Notes under the pieces: model-generated
Database searches by the model: none
Seen by the model: only the letters and a program-made list of their open reading frames with translations
What the model was told of the DNA's origin: nothing
Made by a program: the position numbers and the translations under genes
Source: Ensifer sp. LCM 4579
GTDB lineage: Bacteria > Pseudomonadota > Alphaproteobacteria > Rhizobiales > Rhizobiaceae
Length of the DNA: 64,000 bases
Direction: 5' to 3'
NCBI RefSeq assembly: GCF_001854885.1
Contig: NZ_MDDV01000057.1
Span: 225,305 to 289,304, forward strand
Part shown: piece by piece, positions 18,074-26,086 of the stretch
How the letters are laid out: every line of letters starts with the position of its first letter
Numbering within the stretch: the stretch's first letter is position 1

Positions 18074-19069
18074 ATGACGGAGACAGCACCGGGGCTGGGC
18101 GAGTTCGATTTCGCCGGTGACGATCATGTCGTGCCCTTTCATGTCGAGGATCTCGACGTCCGCGGCCGCGCCGTTCAGCTTGGTCCGATGCTCGATGCGA
18201 TCCTCGAGCGGCACAACTATCCGCTTCCGGTTGCCCGGCTCCTTGCGGAGACGGTGGTGCTGACGGTTTTGCTCGGCACTTCGCTGAAATTCGAAGGCAA
18301 GCTCATCGTACAGACGCAGAGCGATGGCCCGGTCGACCTCGTCGTTGCCGATTTTTCGACGCCCGACCGGGTGCGTGCCTATGCGCGCTTTGACGAGGAG
18401 GCGCTTGCGGCAGCCGAGAAGGGCGGCCGTACTCAGCCGCACGAGCTCCTGGGCAAGGGCATTCTGGCCTTCACCATCGATCAGGGCGCCCACACGCAGC
18501 GCTACCAGGGGATCGTCGCGCTTGATGGTGCGACGCTCGAGGAGATCGCTGGCGTTTATTTCCGCCAATCGGAGCAGATCCCGACCAAGGTGCGCCTCGG
18601 CGTCGCCGAGCTACTCGACCGCGACGAAAACGGCAGGCCGCGGCACCGCTGGCGCGCCGGCGGCATGGTGGCGCAGTTCCTGCCCGAGGCTCCGGAGCGG
18701 ATGCGCCAGCCGGACCTGCACGGCGGTGACGGCGACGATGGCAGCAGCAACGGCCTCTTTGAGGAGGATGATCTCTGGACGGAAGCCAAGGTGATGGTCG
18801 AGACGATCGACACCGACGAACTCACCGACCCGACGGTCGGCACCGAACGCTTGCTCTACCGGCTGTTCCATGAGCGCGGTGTCCGCGTCTATCAGCCCCA
18901 GGCTGTCTACGATCGATGCAGCTGTTCGCGCGATAAGATCCGCAACGTGTTGGAGGGGCTCAGTCAGGAGGACATTGAGAGCAGCATCGAGGACGGGCTG
19001 ATCAAGGTGACCTGCGAATTCTGCTCCACCACCTATCGCTTCGAGGCGACCGAGGTGCGCTCGCAGTAG
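18074..19069 (+). CDS. hslO: Hsp33-type redox-regulated molecular chaperone
   Basis: The ATG at 18074 with AAGGAG upstream gives a 331-residue protein. It is an Hsp33 homologue: the N-terminal core includes GHDDHVVPFHVE-like and TQSDGPVDLVVADF segments, and the C-terminal zinc/redox switch is present as CSCSRDKI followed by CEFCSTTY, giving the four conserved cysteines. When oxidised it releases zinc and holds unfolding cytoplasmic proteins. The 286 bp after argF carry no gene I can support. The same argD-argF-hslO order is familiar from rhizobia. Confidence 0.93.
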   Translation: MTETAPGLGEFDFAGDDHVVPFHVEDLDVRGRAVQLGPMLDAILERHNYPLPVARLLAETVVLTVLLGTSLKFEGKLIVQTQSDGPVDLVVADFSTPDRVRAYARFDEEALAAAEKGGRTQPHELLGKGILAFTIDQGAHTQRYQGIVALDGATLEEIAGVYFRQSEQIPTKVRLGVAELLDRDENGRPRHRWRAGGMVAQFLPEAPERMRQPDLHGGDGDDGSSNGLFEEDDLWTEAKVMVETIDTDELTDPTVGTERLLYRLFHERGVRVYQPQAVYDRCSCSRDKIRNVLEGLSQEDIESSIEDGLIKVTCEFCSTTYRFEATEVRSQ

Positions 19070-19078
19070 CAGACGGAC

Positions 19079-19096
19079 GGGGCGCCTGTGCGCCCC
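19079..19096. terminator. GC hairpin after hslO
   Basis: GGGGCGC and GCGCCCC form a perfect 7-bp stem with loop CTGT, nine bases after the hslO stop. No T-run follows, so it may act with Rho or only protect the mRNA end. Confidence 0.55.
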
Positions 19097-19140
19097 GCTC
19101 CAGCTCTCGAATGGGGGAGTAAGGGCAGGACCACGGCCCC

Positions 19141-19223
19141 GCGCGTCTTTTCAGACGCGCTGAAGTCGCTGTAATTCTTTGGATCTGCGCATCGAGCTCT
19201 CCGAAAATCGGGCCGATGCGCTA
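19141..19223. repeat. RIME-like palindromic repeat; supplies the apaG stop codon
   Basis: The element is composite. The first palindrome, GCGCGTCTTTTCAGACGCGC, is followed by the segment AAGTCGCTGTAA. The second palindrome runs from TGCGCATCGAGCTCTCCGA to TCGGGCCGATGCGCTA. Very similar copies occur at 27836-27942, 41606-41707 and 60551-60604, with partial copies elsewhere. The outermost CTA (TAG on the minus strand) is the stop codon of apaG. Confidence 0.88.
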
Positions 19224-19613
19224 GTTCAGTGTGCGAACCTGCCCGGGGGTGTCCAGCGAGAAGGCGGGGATCGCGACGTTGAAGGTCTCTCCGTCCTCCG
19301 CCTCCATGCTGTAGTGGCCGAACATGACGCCAGAAGGCGTGTCCAGCGGGCAGCCGGAGGAATATTCGTAGGTATCGCCGGGATTGAGCAGCGGCTGTTC
19401 GCCGATAACGCCGGATCCGCTGACCTCGTCGACCTGCCCGTTCTCGTCGGTAATATGCCAGTAGCGGGTCACCAGCCGAACGGCGATTTCGGAATGGTTC
19501 GATATGACGATGCGGTAACCCCAAACATAACGGCTGTCGTCGGGATCAGACTGCTCTTCCAGATAGTACGGCTCTACCGTGACTTCTATGTCGCGAGTGA
19601 GTGCGCGATACAT
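19221..19613 (-). CDS. apaG: ApaG family protein (Co2+/Mg2+ efflux-associated)
   Basis: The 130-residue product has the beta-sandwich ApaG/DUF525 fold: [14 protein letters not shown] at the N-terminus, YRIVISNHS, the core [32 protein letters not shown], then [11 protein letters not shown]. The start [13 protein letters not shown] follows an AGGA and agrees with family length (about 125-130). ApaG is linked genetically to magnesium/cobalt resistance in enterobacteria; its molecular role is unclear. The stop codon TAG is the first triplet of a RIME-like repeat. The gene diverges from the phosphatidyltransferase gene. Confidence 0.92.
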   Translation of the reverse strand: MYRALTRDIEVTVEPYYLEEQSDPDDSRYVWGYRIVISNHSEIAVRLVTRYWHITDENGQVDEVSGSGVIGEQPLLNPGDTYEYSSGCPLDTPSGVMFGHYSMEAEDGETFNVAIPAFSLDTPGQVRTLN

Positions 19614-19726
19614 GTTTCGACATCCTGTTCCAATTCCGTGCGGATATCCTATAGCAATAAGGTTTCGTGAAGAATAACGGCAATATCGCCAGAGTCGTAC
19701 ACAATTTTCACTTGAAGGATTGGGAC

Positions 19727-20341
19727 ATGCTCGACGGGGCTGTGCGCAGGCGGCTCGAGCCAATACTGGATCGGATCGGAATGGCGCTTGCAAACCATGG
19801 TGTCGGCGCCGATACGGTGACCATTGCCGGTTTTCTGCTCGGCCTTCTGGCCGCTATCCTCATCGCCTTTGAATTCTATTTCGCCGGCGCAGGCTTGATC
19901 CTGTTCAGCCGGCTATGCGATGGGCTCGATGGTGCCGTCGCCCGCGCCAGCCGCAAGACGGATCTCGGGGGCTTTCTCGACATCGTCCTCGACTTCGCCT
20001 TCTACGGCGCGATTCCGCTCGCTTTCGTCATTGCCGACTCGGCCGCCAACGGCCTCGCCGGCGGCTTCCTGCTGTTTTCCTTCTATCTCAACGGCGCAAC
20101 CTTTCTCGCATTCGCCGCCATGGCGGAAAAGCGGGCGATGAAGACCGAGGTGCGAGGCGCGAAATCGCTCTATTTCACGACGGGGGTTGCCGAGGCGACG
20201 GAGACGATCGCCTTCTTTCTCGCCTGCTGTCTTTTTCCTTCCTGGTTTCCAATTCTTGCCGCGTTCTTCGCCGCTATCTGTCTTTACACCGCTTTGTCAC
20301 GGATCGTGCTGGCGCGTCTCGCTTTCCAGGACAAACAATGA
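19727..20341 (+). CDS. CDP-alcohol phosphatidyltransferase family protein
   Basis: The 204-residue membrane protein carries the family motif [20 protein letters not shown] with the three aspartates in the DG-x2-AR-x8-G-x3-D-x3-D pattern (residues about 66-88). Several membrane helices surround it. Such enzymes transfer a phosphatidyl group from a CDP-alcohol to another alcohol in phospholipid synthesis; the acceptor is not evident. The ATG at 19727 with AAGGA seven bases upstream is preferred to a GTG at 19667 that would add 20 residues. It runs towards metZ, with a hairpin between. Confidence 0.85.
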   Translation: MLDGAVRRRLEPILDRIGMALANHGVGADTVTIAGFLLGLLAAILIAFEFYFAGAGLILFSRLCDGLDGAVARASRKTDLGGFLDIVLDFAFYGAIPLAFVIADSAANGLAGGFLLFSFYLNGATFLAFAAMAEKRAMKTEVRGAKSLYFTTGVAEATETIAFFLACCLFPSWFPILAAFFAAICLYTALSRIVLARLAFQDKQ

Positions 20342-20344
20342 AAA

Positions 20345-20369
20345 GCCGCCCGCGCGTGACGCGGGCGGC
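20345..20369. terminator. hairpin between the phosphatidyltransferase gene and metZ
   Basis: GCCGCCCGCG and CGCGGGCGGC form a perfect 10-bp stem around CGTGA. On the minus strand it is followed by TTTT, so it is a good terminator for metZ. On the plus strand it lacks a T-run but still closes the convergent transcript. Confidence 0.75.
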
Positions 20370-20393
20370 CAAAGCTCCTTCGGGCTGAGCGGA

Positions 20394-21578
20394 TCAGGCT
20401 TTGACGCCCCTCAGCGCCTGCGCAAAATCCTCGATGAGGTCGTCGCCATCCTCGATGCCCGCCGAAAGGCGGACGGTGCCGGCGGAAATGCCGAGTTCGG
20501 CTCGCGCTTCATCGGAGAGGTTCTTGTGCGTCGTCGTTGCCGGATGCGTGATGAGGCTCTTGGCATCGCCGAGATTATTGGAAATGCTTACGATCTCGAG
20601 CGCGTCCTGCAGGGCGAAGGCCGCCTCCTTGCCGCCCTTGAGTTCGAAGGCGACGAGCGTCGAGCCGCCACTCATCTGCTTGGCGATGATGTCGGACTGC
20701 GGATGGTCCTTGCGGCCCGGATAGAGCACGCGGGCGACCTGCGGCTGCTCGGCGAGGAAATCTGCAATGCGACGGGCATTATCCGTCTGCTGCCTTACAC
20801 GCAGGGGCAGGGTTTCGATGCCCTTCAGCAGCGTCCAGGCGTTGAAGGGCGACATGGCCGGACCGGTGTGGCGGAAATAATCGTGCAGGTTCTCGTCGAT
20901 CCACTCCTTGCTGGAGAGCACCACGCCGCCAAGGCAGCGACCCTGGCCGTCGATGTGCTTCGTCGCGGAATAGACGACGACATGGGCGCCGAGTTCCAGC
21001 GGTTTCTGGAAGAGCGGGGTGGCGAAGACGTTGTCGACGACGAGCTTGGCGCCGACCTGGTCGGCGAGCCGGGCAACGCCTGCGATATCGATGACTTCCA
21101 GGGTGGGATTGGTCGGGCTCTCGAGGAAGAAGACCTTGGTGTTCGGGCGGATCGCCTTCTCCCAGTTGGCAAGATCGCGGCCGTCGACGAGGGTGCATTC
21201 GACACCATATTTCGGCGCAAGCGTCTCCACCACCCAGCGGCAGGAGCCGAACAGCGCCCGCGCGGCAACGATGTGATCGCCGGCCTTCACCTGGCAGAGG
21301 ATCGCTGCGGATACGGCCGCCATGCCGGAGGCGGTGGCGCGCGCATCCTCGGCGCCTTCGAGCATGCACATGCGCTTTTCGAACATGTCGTTGGTGGGGC
21401 TGCCGTAGCGGGCATAGATGAAACCGTCGGTCTCGCCTTTGAAACGCGCTTCCGCGGCTTCCGAGTTCTCATAGACGAAGCCTTGCGTCAGGAAGATCGC
21501 TTCCGAGGTCTCGCCATACTGGGAGCGGAGCGTTCCGCCGTGGACGAGTTGGGTTGCCGGGCGCCAGTTCTTGCTCAT
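20394..21578 (-). CDS. metZ: O-succinylhomoserine sulfhydrylase
   Basis: The 394-residue PLP enzyme belongs to the Cys/Met-metabolism family. Visible are the tyrosine/arginine motif YARYGSPTNDMFEKRM, ATASGMAAVSAAI, ESPTNPTLEVIDI, VVDNVFATP and the PLP lysine K207 in VYSATKHIDGQG. The sequence is of the MetZ type, which makes homocysteine directly from O-succinylhomoserine (or O-acetylhomoserine) and sulfide. It is a single-gene unit. A SAM-II riboswitch and terminator-like hairpins occupy its leader, so it is expected to be switched off when S-adenosylmethionine is abundant. Confidence 0.93.
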   Translation of the reverse strand: MSKNWRPATQLVHGGTLRSQYGETSEAIFLTQGFVYENSEAAEARFKGETDGFIYARYGSPTNDMFEKRMCMLEGAEDARATASGMAAVSAAILCQVKAGDHIVAARALFGSCRWVVETLAPKYGVECTLVDGRDLANWEKAIRPNTKVFFLESPTNPTLEVIDIAGVARLADQVGAKLVVDNVFATPLFQKPLELGAHVVVYSATKHIDGQGRCLGGVVLSSKEWIDENLHDYFRHTGPAMSPFNAWTLLKGIETLPLRVRQQTDNARRIADFLAEQPQVARVLYPGRKDHPQSDIIAKQMSGGSTLVAFELKGGKEAAFALQDALEIVSISNNLGDAKSLITHPATTTHKNLSDEARAELGISAGTVRLSAGIEDGDDLIEDFAQALRGVKA

Positions 21579-21604
21579 CGGACAATCACTTTCAAAAACA
21601 AAAA

Positions 21605-21640
21605 AACCGGCCGCAAAAACGGCCGGTTCGAAACCCGGCC
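21605..21640 (-). terminator. two overlapping, mutually exclusive hairpins in the metZ leader
   Basis: On the minus strand the riboswitch is followed by hairpin A, GGCCGG/CCGGCC (21621-21640). Hairpin B, AACCGGCC/GGCCGGTT (21605-21628), comes next and is followed by a run of seven or more Ts. Both need the segment at 21621-21628, so only one can form. Hairpin B is a good intrinsic terminator; hairpin A could act as its antiterminator. The start codon lies 26 bases beyond hairpin B. Confidence 0.7.
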
Positions 21641-21695
21641 TTTTTAGCTATTTGTTTAACGTGGCTGCAAGCCGACCGGCCAAATCACCACGGGA
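21641..21695 (-). ncRNA. SAM-II riboswitch (metA-type aptamer) upstream of metZ
   Basis: The minus strand reads CGTGGTGATTTGG, then CGGTCGGCTTGCAGCCACG, then TTAAACAAATAGCTAAAAA. This matches the SAM-II consensus closely: stem CGTGG/CCACG, the GATTTG and GGCTTGCAGCC core, the adenine-rich TTAAACAA linker, and the 3' GCTAAA that closes the pseudoknot. The class binds S-adenosylmethionine and controls methionine genes in alphaproteobacteria, which fits metZ directly downstream. Confidence 0.95.
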
Positions 21696-21776
21696 TAAAG
21701 CTCCAATACTGCTTGGCTGTGCTTGCGTCAATTCCCGGAGTTTGGTTTTGTCTGGCAGGTTTAGAAGAGGATCGCA

Positions 21777-22874
21777 ATGGCCCGCGAAACAGGGATATTG
21801 GCCGACCGCGCGATTGCCGCGCTGCACGCTTCGGGACGATTGAAGAGCGAAAGGGCGCTGGATCATGACCAGATTCAGCCGGCCAGCCTCGATCTTCGCC
21901 TCGGTTCCAAGGCCTTCCGCGTGCGCGCGAGCTTCATGCCGGGGCCGGCGCATCTTGTCGCTGACAAGCTCGATCGGCTGAAGCTGCACGTCGTCGATCT
22001 CAGCGAAGGCGCAGTGTTGGAAACGGGCTGCGTCTACATCGTGCCGTTGATGGAAAGCCTTGTGCTGCCGGAGAACATGTCGGCCTCGGCCAACCCGAAG
22101 AGCTCGACCGGACGGCTCGACATCTTCACCCGCGTCATCACCGACCGGGCACAGGAGTTCGATAAGATACCGGCCGGTTATAGCGGGCCGCTCTATCTCG
22201 AAATCAGCCCACGGACCTTCCCGATCGTCGTGCGCCGCGGCTCGCGGCTCTCGCAAGTCCGCTTCCGTGTGGGGCACTCGGTGCTTTCCGAACGGGAATT
22301 ACTGGCGCTGCACGAGAGCGACACGCTCGTTGCCAGCGAGCAGCCGAATATCACGGGCGGCGGCATCGCGCTGTCGATCGATCTCAAGGGCACCGGTCCG
22401 GATGGGCTGATCGGCTATCGCGGCAAGCACCACACCTCGGTCGTGGATGTCGACAAGAAGGCCCAACACCCGGTCTTCGACTTCTGGGAGCCGCTCTATA
22501 GCCGCGGCCGCGACGACCTGATCCTCGATCCGGACGAATTTTACATCCTCGTTTCGCGCGAGGCGGTGCACGTGCCGCCTCTCTATGCCGCCGAAATGAC
22601 GCCCTTCGACCCGCTCGTGGGCGAATTCCGCGTCCACTATGCCGGCTTTTTCGATCCGGGCTTCGGCCATGCCTCCGCAGGCGGCAGCGGCAGCCGCGCC
22701 GTCCTCGAGGTCCGCAGCCACGAGGTGCCCTTCATTCTCGAACATGGGCAGATCGTCGGCCGTCTGATCTACGAGCACATGCTGGAGCGACCAGACGGGC
22801 TCTACGGCCTTGACCTCGGGTCGAATTACCAGGCGCAGGGGCTCAAGCTCTCAAAGCATTTTCGCGCCGAGTGA
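21777..22874 (+). CDS. dcd: 2'-deoxycytidine 5'-triphosphate deaminase (long form)
   Basis: The 365-residue protein is a dCTP deaminase of the long, two-domain alphaproteobacterial type. The first half holds IQPASLDLRLG, the catalytic region SANPKSSTGRLDIFTRV and PLYLEISPRTFPIVV. The second half repeats the fold in diverged form (from about residue 195), with GFFDPGFGHASAGGSGS and VLEVRSHEVPFILEHGQ. The bacterial enzyme deaminates dCTP to dUTP for thymidylate synthesis. GAGGAT lies upstream of the ATG. It diverges from metZ, so both share a 198-bp intergenic region that includes the riboswitch. Confidence 0.88.
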   Translation: MARETGILADRAIAALHASGRLKSERALDHDQIQPASLDLRLGSKAFRVRASFMPGPAHLVADKLDRLKLHVVDLSEGAVLETGCVYIVPLMESLVLPENMSASANPKSSTGRLDIFTRVITDRAQEFDKIPAGYSGPLYLEISPRTFPIVVRRGSRLSQVRFRVGHSVLSERELLALHESDTLVASEQPNITGGGIALSIDLKGTGPDGLIGYRGKHHTSVVDVDKKAQHPVFDFWEPLYSRGRDDLILDPDEFYILVSREAVHVPPLYAAEMTPFDPLVGEFRVHYAGFFDPGFGHASAGGSGSRAVLEVRSHEVPFILEHGQIVGRLIYEHMLERPDGLYGLDLGSNYQAQGLKLSKHFRAE

Positions 22875-22883
22875 GCATTGTGC

Positions 22884-22912
22884 TTGACAGATCGCGGCCG
22901 TTGAGGAAATTT
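22884..22912 (+). promoter_or_regulatory. candidate sigma-70 promoter of tRNA-Gly
   Basis: A consensus -35 box TTGACA (22884-22889) is followed after 17 bases by AAATTT (22907-22912), with transcription expected near 22919, five bases before the tRNA. It lies directly after the dcd stop codon. Confidence 0.6.
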
Positions 22913-22923
22913 CCGCTTCTGAC

Positions 22924-22998
22924 GCGGGTGTAGTTCAGTGGTAGAACGCCAGCTTCCCAAGCTTGATGTCGTCGGTTCGATCCCGATCACCCGCTCCA
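22924..22998 (+). tRNA. tRNA-Gly (anticodon CCC)
   Basis: A full 75-nt cloverleaf is present: acceptor GCGGGTG/CACCCGC with encoded CCA, D arm GTTCAGTGGTAGAAC, anticodon loop TTCCCAA (anticodon CCC, reading GGG) and T arm GTCGGTTCGATCCCGAT. The anticodon stem holds one weak pair (C opposite T). The frame of the downstream binding-protein gene is open through this tRNA. Confidence 0.96.
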
Positions 22999-23045
22999 TT
23001 TCTTCCGCCCGCGGGCGTGGGGCCGTAGCAAGTGGAATCCAAATC

Positions 23046-23885
23046 CTGTTTCGGGCCATAGTCGGCTTCGTGGCCGTTTGCGCGTCGCTTGCCGCCGGTA
23101 CGGCGCTCGCCGAGCCGAAGGATCTCCCTTTGCTTTTCGACGCCCGTGAGCGCATTGCCAAACCCGACTTGAGCGCGCTGCCGCGTTTACGCTTTCTCAC
23201 CACCGTCGATTTTCCACCCTTCAACTTCATCGACCAGTCCGGAAAGCTCTCGGGCTTCCATGTCGACCTCACCCGCGAAATCTGCCGGGAACTCGAGATC
23301 GAGCCGAAATGCCAGATCCAGGCGGTGACCTATGAGGAATTGATCCCCGCTCTGGAAGAGGGGCGGGGGGAGGCGGTCGCGGCCGGTATTGCCGTTACGC
23401 CGGAACTGCGGCGGAGCTTTGCCTTTTCCAGGGCTTTCATGCAATTGCCGGCGCGCTTCATTCTCAACACCAAGGCGGCAAATGGCGTGGAAGGCCCGGC
23501 CGATCTCGCCGGCAAACCCGTAGGCGTCGTCTCCGCTACGACGCACGAGGCTATGTTCAAGGCCTTCTTCCCTCGCCTCAAAGCCCAGGCCTTTCCCGAT
23601 CGGGATGCGATGCTCTCCGCCCTGCGGGAAGGCTCGATCGCGGCCGCCTTTTCCGACGGTATGCAACTCTCCTTTTGGGTTTCCGGCAGCGTGGCCGCCG
23701 GCTGCTGCAGTCTGATGGAAGGCGCCTATTTCTCGCACCGCTTTCTTGGCGAAGGGCTGACGATCGTCAACCGCAAGACCGAGCCCGCCCTGACCCAGGC
23801 GATCGACCATGCCCTGCTGGCACTTTCGCGCAGCGGCAGGCTCGACGAGATCTATCTGCGCTATTTCCCGAATGGGATCTATTGA
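23046..23885 (+). CDS. ABC transporter substrate-binding protein (amino-acid type, family 3)
   Basis: The product is a periplasmic solute-binding protein: signal-like LFRAIVGFVAVCASLAAGTALA, then LRFLTTVDFPPFNFIDQSGKLSGFHVDL, YEELIPALEEGR and the VAAGIAVTPELRRSFAFS hinge, ending LDEIYLRYFPNGIY. Polar amino acids are likely ligands. Its start is unclear. No ATG, GTG or TTG lies in frame between the tRNA-Gly end and a GTG at 23070 inside the signal peptide. A CTG at 23046 gives the best signal peptide and is used here; a GTG at 22938 lies within the tRNA. No permease or ATPase gene is adjacent, so it is an orphan. Confidence 0.75.
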   Translation: MFRAIVGFVAVCASLAAGTALAEPKDLPLLFDARERIAKPDLSALPRLRFLTTVDFPPFNFIDQSGKLSGFHVDLTREICRELEIEPKCQIQAVTYEELIPALEEGRGEAVAAGIAVTPELRRSFAFSRAFMQLPARFILNTKAANGVEGPADLAGKPVGVVSATTHEAMFKAFFPRLKAQAFPDRDAMLSALREGSIAAAFSDGMQLSFWVSGSVAAGCCSLMEGAYFSHRFLGEGLTIVNRKTEPALTQAIDHALLALSRSGRLDEIYLRYFPNGIY

Positions 23886-23934
23886 TTTCCCTGGCCCCCA
23901 GCGCCGTCATCCAAGAAACGACAGGCAGAAGCAC

Positions 23935-24759
23935 TTACTTCCGCCGAAATGGCAGGATCAGCGACCACACGAGCTTTGTCGGATCGACCCGCCCGTAGGC
24001 CTTCAGACCCGTTTCGATCCCGTCTTCACCGCTTGCCGGATGCGCGACATAGGTCGCAAACAGCCGGTCCCAGATGGAAAGGTTGAAGCCGTAATTGGAA
24101 TCGGTTTCGCCCCTCTCGACGGAATGGTGAATGCGGTGCATGTCCGGCGTGACGATCACCCACCGCAAGAACCGGTCAGCCTTGCCTGGCAGCCTCAGAT
24201 TGGCGTGGTTGAACATCGCGCAGGCATTGAGAACGATCTCGAAGATCAGGACGGCGAGGGCCGGGGCGCCGAGCAGGATAATGACGAGGCCCTTCCAGAT
24301 CATCGACAGCAGGATCTCCAGCGGATGGAAGCGAAGCGCCGTCGTGACGTCCACTCCGGGGTCGCTGTGATGGACCCGGTGGACTCGCCACAGCAGAGGG
24401 ACTTTGTGGAACACAACGTGCTCCAGCCAGACGGCAAAGTCGAGCGCAACGAAGGCGATGATCCCGCCGAGAAGCGGCGTGACGGCGAAGGCGGGCAGGA
24501 TGCCGATCCCACGCGCTTCAGCCCAGATCGCGACGCCGACGGCGGCTGCCGGAAAGGCGATGCGCAATAGCACGGAAGACGCAACGAAAATTGCGAGATT
24601 CGTCGCCCAGCGACGGCTCTTCAGCATGCGCGCCAGTTCCGGCCGTTCGAGCCGCGGGTGCGAGAGCTCGAGGACAGCCAGGGCAGCGAAGGCAGCCGTA
24701 AAGGCCGCCAGCCGCCAGAGCGGTTCAGCGACACCGAAGAAGAGCTGTTCGTCTGTCAT
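23935..24759 (-). CDS. sterol desaturase / fatty acid hydroxylase superfamily protein
   Basis: The 274-residue membrane protein has the di-iron histidine boxes of this superfamily. HVVFH is followed by HRVHHSDPGVDV, and the C-terminal HRIHHSVE follows a further membrane segment. Four hydrophobic helices are visible. Members hydroxylate or desaturate lipids in the membrane using oxygen; the substrate here is unknown, bacterial lipids or carotenoids being possible. It converges on the binding-protein gene, and the TerB-like gene lies 64 bp upstream on the same strand. Confidence 0.88.
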   Translation of the reverse strand: MTDEQLFFGVAEPLWRLAAFTAAFAALAVLELSHPRLERPELARMLKSRRWATNLAIFVASSVLLRIAFPAAAVGVAIWAEARGIGILPAFAVTPLLGGIIAFVALDFAVWLEHVVFHKVPLLWRVHRVHHSDPGVDVTTALRFHPLEILLSMIWKGLVIILLGAPALAVLIFEIVLNACAMFNHANLRLPGKADRFLRWVIVTPDMHRIHHSVERGETDSNYGFNLSIWDRLFATYVAHPASGEDGIETGLKAYGRVDPTKLVWSLILPFRRK

Positions 24760-24823
24760 TCATGACCAACCCGCTCAACGATAGGATTCGTCGCGGCGTG
24801 CTGTCAAAGACCGGTTCACCGGG

Positions 24824-25234
24824 TTATTTGCGGAAGCGCGCGATTGCACCGCGTTCGATTGCAGCACAGGTGAGTTTGTCCAATTGCAGCCGGTCACGCA
24901 GCAACTGGAGGAGGCGGATCTCCTCGTTGCGGATGCGCTGATCGGCGGCAGCGATCTCCACGGCAAGCGCATAGGCCGTATCGTGAAGCCGTTGCGGCAG
25001 TGCCTCGCGCACCATCTCGAGGGTGACATCGAGGCCCTCGGGAGCGGCAAGCTGGGTTGCGCACTCGCGGCCGATATGAATCAGTTCGTTCTCGTCGAAG
25101 CCGTCGAAGGCCGGCAGGAAACGCACGAGCCCGCCTATACGCGCGAATTCGTCATCGGTCATGTCGCGGTCGACGGCAGACATCATCACCATGACGTAGA
25201 CAAGGGCTTCATGTTGGCTGAGGCTTGAGGGCAT
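24824..25234 (-). CDS. TerB/DjlA-like helical protein
   Basis: This 136-residue all-helical cytoplasmic protein matches the TerB (tellurite-resistance B/DjlA N-terminal) domain. MMSAVDRDMTDDEFARIGGLV forms the first acidic helix pair and EIAAADQRIRNEEIRLLQLLRDRL the second, each with conserved aspartate/glutamate residues thought to bind metal. No other ter genes are near, so the protein should not be taken as a tellurite determinant. It ends 64 bp before the sterol-desaturase-like gene on the same strand. Confidence 0.82.
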   Translation of the reverse strand: MPSSLSQHEALVYVMVMMSAVDRDMTDDEFARIGGLVRFLPAFDGFDENELIHIGRECATQLAAPEGLDVTLEMVREALPQRLHDTAYALAVEIAAADQRIRNEEIRLLQLLRDRLQLDKLTCAAIERGAIARFRK

Positions 25235-25313
25235 CGGGTCACTCCAAGAAGGTTGCAGCAGTTAGTTGGGAATCTCGCTTCTGGCTTGCAAGCCTCCCGA
25301 GGTCGATCCGCGA

Positions 25314-26081
25314 TTAATCCCGCGGATCCTCGCCATAGATGCCGAGCCTCGCTTTTCGCGCCGCGTTTGTCGCCGCCTCGAGAGATGTGCCCGGCAGAGC
25401 AATGGCCCAGCCGTTCGCCGCAAGCCATTCGGCAGCGTTCCGGCCGCCGACGGAGCAGGTGGCGACGGCGGCGCCGTCCGGCTTCTCTTCCATGTGATCG
25501 CAAACGAGCGCTCGACCCCTGAGGAAATTGCGGAACGCCGTGCGCGCGATCATGCCGCAAGGCCAGGCCTCGCCGTTTTCCCCGCAGACCTTTTCGACGC
25601 TTTCCGGTTCTATCTCCCTGAATTGCAGGGTGAGGTCGCCGGATTGAACCAGTCCCGCGGCAAGCGCGATGGGGCGGTGAAGAATGATCGTCGAAGGCTT
25701 ACGGTCATTGTCCCGCCCCGACAGTGGAGGGCGCGGCGCGATGCGTTCAAGCGGCCGCGCAAGCTGGTCTTCCGGAAGGGCGAATAGGCCGGGATCGACG
25801 GAGCGTAAGGGCAGGCGGGCGGTTTTTTCGGATACTCCCCGTCCGGCAGCGCCTTCCTCATCGGCGGCGGGTGCCATGGGCGAGGCGGGCACGTCCTGCA
25901 ACGGGGTTCTCTCTTCCCCCGCAGCGAAATCTGGCGCAGCGAGATCCGGCGCATCGAGAGCGAAGTCTGGCGACAAAGCGCTTTCGCGGTCGCGAATGAC
26001 GACGGCGCCGCCGATCAGGAGACCGGCAAAAAACAGAATGGCGGCGAGTGCGCCGGCGGTGGTGAAGAGTTGCTGCCGCAT
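25314..26081 (-). CDS. membrane-anchored thermonuclease-like (SNase family) protein
   Basis: The 255-residue protein has one N-terminal membrane helix (about residues 8-29) and an acidic, Pro/Ala-rich linker. Its C-terminal domain resembles staphylococcal-nuclease-like proteins of rhizobia: LQFREIEPE, CGENGEAWPCGMIARTAFRNFL, CSVGGRNAAEWLAANGWAIA and ARKARLGIYGE. The expected catalytic arginine/aspartate set is only partly visible, so nuclease activity is uncertain. The start codon lies five bases after the stop of the LexA-type repressor gene, so the two are probably co-translated. Confidence 0.75.
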   Translation of the reverse strand: MRQQLFTTAGALAAILFFAGLLIGGAVVIRDRESALSPDFALDAPDLAAPDFAAGEERTPLQDVPASPMAPAADEEGAAGRGVSEKTARLPLRSVDPGLFALPEDQLARPLERIAPRPPLSGRDNDRKPSTIILHRPIALAAGLVQSGDLTLQFREIEPESVEKVCGENGEAWPCGMIARTAFRNFLRGRALVCDHMEEKPDGAAVATCSVGGRNAAEWLAANGWAIALPGTSLEAATNAARKARLGIYGEDPRD

Positions 26082-26086
26082 CGGCA

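Noticed and set aside
24824-25234. Tellurite-resistance locus
   Set aside because: Only a lone TerB-like domain is present; no other ter genes are nearby.
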